DNA of 57,512 nt, taken from NCBI RefSeq assembly GCF_007644045.2, contig NZ_VMDW02000004.1, forward strand, positions 1 through 57,512, written 5' to 3'. Source of the DNA: Vogesella urethralis. GTDB lineage: Bacteria > Pseudomonadota > Gammaproteobacteria > Burkholderiales > Chromobacteriaceae. Position numbers and translations under genes: made by a program. Position 1 is the first letter of the stretch, and each line of letters starts with the position of its first letter. Below, piece by piece: positions 53,483 through 57,512 of this stretch. The notes under the pieces were generated by a model. The model had not been told where the DNA came from, did not search any database, and saw only the letters and a list, made by a program, of their open reading frames with translations.

Positions 53483-54544
53483 CTATCTTCGTCGACGTTC
53501 CTTATGCTCACGCCATGCTTGTTCAACCAGCTCAGGGGTAATGGCGTCCCGAAGAACGCGGTACGCGTTATCAGAGTATCTGGGATGCTTCTGCGACCCA
53601 AACTCAAACACCATGACGTTGGCTGGGTCTTCATCTATTCGCAGGAGGTCGCGTACGGCCTTGGCTTTGTTAACGTTCAGCTCCAGCTTTTCAGCCAAGG
53701 CTCTTGGACTCCAATGATATTTTTTCTGAAGATCCACTTCACGGATGGCAGCCGCTCCCGCAGGATCGTCCCCTGACACATAGCGAATCGCAGGAGCATC
53801 GGCATCTCTAGTGATTCGGACACGAATCGTCGGCCCTTCTCCTTCAATATTTGTCGCCAGAGTTAACAACCGAGGAAACACTTGCTCCACCGGCGTGTCC
53901 GACTTGATAGCCTCTTCAATTCTGTCCAAATCTCTATTGGAAACAGCCACTTCTTCACTGACATGGGCTTCCATTGCTAGTAGTGCCGTGATGCGCCCTC
54001 TGGCCTCGTCTCTCGCTCTGCGCCCTGGTGCAAGCAAGTCCCGAATCTGAGCGTATTCTCGATTCACTAGCATTAAAAAATCAGGGAGAGGCTGGGTAGA
54101 TAGAGGTAGAACCCTCACCGGAAGATTGTCGGCAAGTGCGTCATCGAAATGTTCAGTCAAGATCTCGTCCAAGGTGGTGATCAATGCCCTTGCATTTATG
54201 TAGAGCGTGTCCTCGGGAACCACAATCATCCAATGCTGGGCTTGGTCGCGCATGGCATCAATTACGCGAATTGAACCTGCTTGCGCGGCGTTCATCCAAC
54301 CTTTTGAGCAGGCAACTTTCAATGCCTTCTCGAGACCGATGGAGGTGCCTTTTTCTTTATCGAAGATGTTCTGCCCTTTCTGTAACAGTAATGCTTTGGT
54401 CAGCATTTCACAGGCATGCTGGAGCATGAGCAAGACAGTCTCCGGCCTTCCATCATCGTCGTGGTTATTAAACGCTTCTAGTCCGCGTTTCAGCGATGCG
54501 ATAGCTTTAGCTTTTAGTGTCTTGGCTTCTCTCTTTAACTTCAC
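53483..54544 (-). CDS. DUF3644/HEPN-type protein, putative defence factor, GTG start
   Basis: A 353-residue protein. The N-terminal ~180 residues match the DUF3644 pattern (AKAIASLKRGLEAFNN, ETVLLMLQHACEMLTKALLL, then KGTSIGLEKALKVA), a HEPN-superfamily relative frequent in phage-defence loci. Residues 99-104, RDQAQH, give an R-x4-H motif of the kind HEPN ribonucleases use. The C-terminal part (about 285-350) resembles a helix-turn-helix (HWSPRALAEKLELNVNKAKAV). The GTG at 54544 has GGAGG four bases upstream; an in-frame start at 54757 would overlap the relaxase gene. It is the last gene of the element on this side. Confidence 0.75.
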   Translation of the reverse strand: MKLKREAKTLKAKAIASLKRGLEAFNNHDDDGRPETVLLMLQHACEMLTKALLLQKGQNIFDKEKGTSIGLEKALKVACSKGWMNAAQAGSIRVIDAMRDQAQHWMIVVPEDTLYINARALITTLDEILTEHFDDALADNLPVRVLPLSTQPLPDFLMLVNREYAQIRDLLAPGRRARDEARGRITALLAMEAHVSEEVAVSNRDLDRIEEAIKSDTPVEQVFPRLLTLATNIEGEGPTIRVRITRDADAPAIRYVSGDDPAGAAAIREVDLQKKYHWSPRALAEKLELNVNKAKAVRDLLRIDEDPANVMVFEFGSQKHPRYSDNAYRVLRDAITPELVEQAWREHKERRRR

Positions 54545-54716
54545 AATGCCTCCTACCCATGATGTGCTAATATTTTGCTCAAATCTTACGCGCTCCACGG
54601 CATAGCCGTCCAACTCAAGAAGGTCTTGTTCTGGGCACTTGATCCTTGGGTGGTTGGGAGAGCCGCCAAGGGAATTCGTTTCAATCCCAGCCTCCCTCCC
54701 CAGCGGTATCCACTCG

Positions 54717-56108
54717 CTACTTCTTGAACTTGATTCCCTTCGCCACCTGTTCTTCACCCTGCACAGGTAGTTTCATTTTCTGGGCTTTGAGCTTCACCAA
54801 TTGCTGCTGAAGCTGGAAGATGCGCTGTCTGAGCTTTTCCGCCTGCTCGGGTTTGGCATGACTGAGTTGACCGATAGCTTCGCTCAAGCTGGTTTCCACT
54901 TCAGTGATGGCAATGGTGAGTTCGGCAAAGCCGGTGGTGATCTCGGGAGCAACTCCCCCGAAGGCTTTATCACGAAGTTGGCTGATGGCCTGTATGGATT
55001 TTTTTCTGTCTTTTGCCTGGATGACCTGGACTGGGTGGGCAGGCTGTTGGTGATGTTCTTCCCTGATTTTCTCTCGGGCGATTTTCAATGCCTCCAGAAT
55101 CATGCTTCTGATAACTGGTAAACGGATCGTGGTTTTCATGCTTGGGCTCCTTGTTGTTGGTGTTGTGTTGGCCACGGGGTTGCGGGTGCTAACGGGTCGA
55201 CTTGGCTTTGCCAGTCTGCGTAAGGTTCGGGGTGCAAGGTAGGTTTGTACATTAAGCTGCTCTCGCTCCTGAATGAACTGGTTCAGGCGAGCCTGTTCAG
55301 TTTCAAACTCCTGCTGAGTGAGAAATTTCGGCTGTTTGGCTTGCTTGGATTGTTCCAGCAGATAGCGATAATCGGCATCCTTACCATATAACGCCCCGCG
55401 CAAGCGTTTGGCTTTATTGCCACCGGGGAATTTCACCGATAAGTAATCCTCACCCTGTCGGGTAATCGTGATGCCAAGTTCCTCATCCAGATAACGACAC
55501 AAGTCATCACGGGTCTGAACCTCCCCGTTGGCAACGGCATTCACCAGATGCCTGTGCACCCAGCGTTTATCCGATTGTTCCTTCCTGCCGAACGGGGTTT
55601 TTCTTTCAAAATCGGTGAAGGCCATTTTGAGCGGGTCGGCTACCACCTGGGCATACCCAAGCTTGTGGTTGGTGACACGGGTATAGGCTTCAAAGAACGC
55701 CAGATTGCGTTGACCGGGTGGGTGAATATTCAGACGGCGACCACTGCGGAGTTCCTGAGCGGGGATCACAAAGTGGATCTCGGTGTTGCCCTTGTCCTGA
55801 TGCAAAACGAACAAGCTGTTGAAATGATCGCCATCCAGCCCAGGACAGAACGTGGCTTTGAAATCAGCAATCACTGCCAGCATCTGCTCGCGGGTGGGGT
55901 GTTCACTGTTGCGGAAACTTAAACAACCCGAGGTGTATTTATATTTACGGTTAATGCTGTTGATGATGTCGATGGTGGTCTGCGGATCACCGGCAAGCAC
56001 TTCTGGTTTTACCGCACGAGGCTGCCCCTGATGATCCTTGTCGCCCAACAGATATCTCACGGGGGATTCGCCATTGGAAATGCCGGAGTGGAACAGGCGG
56101 ACGATCAT
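54717..56108 (-). CDS. mobA: ColE1/MbeA-type mobilization relaxase
   Basis: A 463-residue relaxase that nicks oriT and leads transfer when a helper conjugation system is present. It is recognisably MbeA-like: start MIVRLFHSG, SPVRYLLG with Tyr19 at the position of the ColE1 catalytic tyrosine, YTSGCLSF, and LHQDKGNTEIHFVIPAQELR. ColE1 MbeA has Asn where this protein has His112 in the last motif (H103-E110-H112). The C-terminal third is a charged coiled-coil-rich tail ending in KGIKFKK. Its ATG at 56108 overlaps the mobC stop as ATGA, so translation is coupled. No type IV secretion genes are seen, so the element is probably mobilizable only. Confidence 0.92.
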   Translation of the reverse strand: MIVRLFHSGISNGESPVRYLLGDKDHQGQPRAVKPEVLAGDPQTTIDIINSINRKYKYTSGCLSFRNSEHPTREQMLAVIADFKATFCPGLDGDHFNSLFVLHQDKGNTEIHFVIPAQELRSGRRLNIHPPGQRNLAFFEAYTRVTNHKLGYAQVVADPLKMAFTDFERKTPFGRKEQSDKRWVHRHLVNAVANGEVQTRDDLCRYLDEELGITITRQGEDYLSVKFPGGNKAKRLRGALYGKDADYRYLLEQSKQAKQPKFLTQQEFETEQARLNQFIQEREQLNVQTYLAPRTLRRLAKPSRPVSTRNPVANTTPTTRSPSMKTTIRLPVIRSMILEALKIAREKIREEHHQQPAHPVQVIQAKDRKKSIQAISQLRDKAFGGVAPEITTGFAELTIAITEVETSLSEAIGQLSHAKPEQAEKLRQRIFQLQQQLVKLKAQKMKLPVQGEEQVAKGIKFKK

Positions 56109-56512
56109 ACGCCCTCCCATTCATCATTCGGTTCGTCAGGCTTGATTGCCTGCTTCAACACCTGATTCACCATTTCCTGAATCTGGGCAAGCACCAGCAA
56201 GATTTCATCATCGGGTTCATGACCTGCATTCACCTGACGGGCAATCTGGTTAAGGTTGTTGCCAATGCGGTTGATGGCAAACAACCATTCGGATTTTTGC
56301 TTCTGACGGGTGGTGTGTGAAACCAGATACTCACGGCTTAAACCGGCCTCTCTCAGATACTGCGCCAGATTGTGATAGCCCATCTGCTGGGCACGTTGCT
56401 CCAGCTGAGCATACTCTTGCGGGCTGGTTCTGATCTCAATGCGCTTGCTACGCAGATAGCTGTTGCCATCTTCACCAGACTGACCGGCTTTGAATTTGAT
56501 ACGGGTTTCCAT
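56105..56512 (-). CDS. mobC: MobC/MbeC-type relaxosome accessory protein
   Basis: A 135-residue DNA-binding accessory protein. The N-terminal ribbon-helix-helix-like part has SKRIEIRTSPQEYAQLEQRA, and the MobC signature SEWLFAINRIGNNLNQIARQ follows at about residue 80. Such proteins help the relaxase open oriT. Three ATGs lie close together (56524, 56518, 56512); the last has GGAG six bases upstream and is chosen. It is translationally coupled to the relaxase gene, and the oriT is expected just upstream. Confidence 0.88.
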   Translation of the reverse strand: METRIKFKAGQSGEDGNSYLRSKRIEIRTSPQEYAQLEQRAQQMGYHNLAQYLREAGLSREYLVSHTTRQKQKSEWLFAINRIGNNLNQIARQVNAGHEPDDEILLVLAQIQEMVNQVLKQAIKPDEPNDEWEGV

Positions 56513-56943
56513 CTTCATCTCCATGGTTATTGTTGTTATGGGAGACGGGTCAAACACAGAGGGGATTGGGGCAACGCCCCAAAGTAACCATTGCCGAGCT
56601 TCATACGGGCAATGGGTTAACCTTGCTTGCCTTTCGTCTATGTGACTGTTTTACAAAAACAAAAATGAAAATCAAGTCGAAAGCCACATGTTCAAAAAAT
56701 AAAGGGGTTTGATACGGTGGAAGGAAAAGACGGGTGAACCCCAGCCCAAAAATCTAACCGCTAGAAAATCAGACGGGACTAACCAAGGAACTCGGCTGAA
56801 GACCCGAACCCCTCTTCAGACGGCGGAAGGCGTCCGGGCTGTCCAAGCCGTCCGGGTGGTTTTATTAAAAATGTTTGGCGAGCAAAATGGGCTGGGTCAT
56901 TACAGGAGTCCGCTGGAGCGGGAGGCTGCACTTCCCAAATTCT
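56513..56943. other. Intergenic region, candidate oriT
   Basis: About 430 bases without a convincing gene, upstream of mobC where oriT normally lies in ColE1-like elements. It contains an inverted repeat CCATTGCC (56588-56595) / GGCAATGG (56608-56615) with a 12-base loop, a GGGGC-AAC-GCCCC hairpin at about 56568-56580, and later a CGTCCGGG duplication near 56830-56853. I cannot assign the nick site. Confidence 0.4.
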
Positions 56944-56974
56944 AAAAATAAAAAACCCCAGAAAAATGCTGAGG
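56944..56974 (-). terminator. Terminator after hsdR
   Basis: On the minus strand a 6-bp stem CCTCAG / CTGGGG (one G-U pair) with a 7-base loop is followed by T-rich sequence (TTTTTTATTTTTA), about 40 bases after the hsdR stop. Confidence 0.6.
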
Positions 56975-57013
56975 TCCGAAAAAACACATACGCACGAACG
57001 TCCCATCTGTGTG

Positions 57014-57512
57014 TCAAATCTGTCCGCCTACACCCTTGAACTTCTCAACAAAGGCCGCGATCTTCTGAAAGACCGTCTGCTTCTTGGTTTTGAACTCAGG
57101 TTTCAATGGACTCATTTTGGGCAGTACGGCATTGAGCTCGGTGCCGTTTTCGCTGGCGAACTCGCGCTTCAGTGAGTTGGTGATATAGCGCTTGGCGGCC
57201 TCTGCGTTCAGTCCCTCATCGCTAATCAGCTCAGCAGCCTCACGCTGCTGCTCCGCCTGTGCAAAGGTAAAGAAGGTATCGATCACGCTGGCCTTATCGC
57301 CAATCTGATCCAAGTCGGTCTGGTTGATGAAGTCCACCAGCAGGCTCTCTTTGGCCCGGTTGCCAAGACTTGCCCGGATCACCCGACGCACTTCATCCAC
57401 CAGTTCCGACTTGCTCTTGAGCTTCTTGTTGTGTTCAAAGATCAGTTCGAGGATGTAGTCCAGATTGATCTCTTGCGACTTGAGCAGGTCCACCTCAAAG
57501 ACCACGTCATCC
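57014..57512 (-). CDS. hsdR: Type I restriction enzyme HsdR, C-terminal fragment (runs off the window)
   Basis: The last ~165 residues of an open frame that continues past the right edge. The sequence [20 protein letters not shown], then [21 protein letters not shown] and [20 protein letters not shown], matches the C-terminal helical domain of type I HsdR subunits, which contacts the modification complex. The motor and nuclease domains are outside the window, so integrity cannot be judged. Position on the element, next to mob genes and a HEPN protein, makes it accessory defence cargo. Confidence 0.82.
   Translation of the reverse strand, partial: DDVVFEVDLLKSQEINLDYILELIFEHNKKLKSKSELVDEVRRVIRASLGNRAKESLLVDFINQTDLDQIGDKASVIDTFFTFAQAEQQREAAELISDEGLNAEAAKRYITNSLKREFASENGTELNAVLPKMSPLKPEFKTKKQTVFQKIAAFVEKFKGVGGQI

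Overview
The window looks like the chromosome of a GC-rich betaproteobacterium, most probably of the order Neisseriales (Chromobacteriaceae type). This is inferred from the high GC content, the gene types (RpfE-RecJ pair, Neisserial-style M23 peptidase, short FtsK, paired LivJ-like lipoproteins) and sigma70-type promoters and terminators. The last ~4.3 kb differ: base composition is visibly lower in GC, the genes are mobilization and defence genes, and a dispersed repeat common in the rest of the window is missing.

Layout. 0.2-9.2 kb: core genes (recJ, rpfE-like, M23 peptidase, anmK, ftsK, hemH). 9.4-13.4 kb: three solute-binding proteins in a row with no permease or ATPase. 13.4-21 kb: psd, a Tat-exported spermidine-dehydrogenase-like flavoprotein, an alcohol dehydrogenase/ABM pair with a divergent LysR regulator, a metal-efflux pair of DmeR/DmeF type with two RcnR-type operators, and an orphan binding protein. 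21.3-27 kb: an unknown protein, an HD phosphohydrolase, a DUF4394 lipoprotein, dusC, and a compact acetyltransferase / DUF1653 / deacetylase / msrA string. 27-32.6 kb: a CHASE-PAS histidine kinase with a FixJ-type regulator, then nadK and recN. 34.6-38.3 kb: a glutamine-synthetase-like enzyme and a class III aminotransferase divergent from an FCD GntR regulator, with two identical 12-bp palindromes between them. 38.4-45.4 kb: signalling and motility (GGDEF protein, lone short flagellin, unknown protein, HD-GYP regulator, periplasmic protein plus hybrid kinase). 45.5-51 kb: four exported proteins in one operon (OmpA-like, metacaspase, small protein, TPR-CHAT). 51.2-53 kb: a TauE/SafE permease divergent from a persulfide-dioxygenase-like metallohydrolase.

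At 53.2 kb there is an 18-bp copy of a tRNA-Ser 3' end followed by a tRNA-type terminator. I read this as one attachment site of an integrated mobilizable element that runs off the right edge. The element carries a DUF3644/HEPN protein, a ColE1-type relaxase with its accessory protein, and the end of a type I restriction HsdR subunit.

The most striking observation is not a gene. The 9-mer GCGGCCAAC occurs 41 times (both strands, counted by eye) between 254 and 52946, about once per 1.3 kb, in several reading frames and in intergenic DNA, and not once in the integrated element. In spacing and behaviour it resembles the DNA uptake sequences of Neisseriaceae but with an unrelated sequence. The second candidate system is the exported double caspase-fold (metacaspase plus CHAT) cluster.
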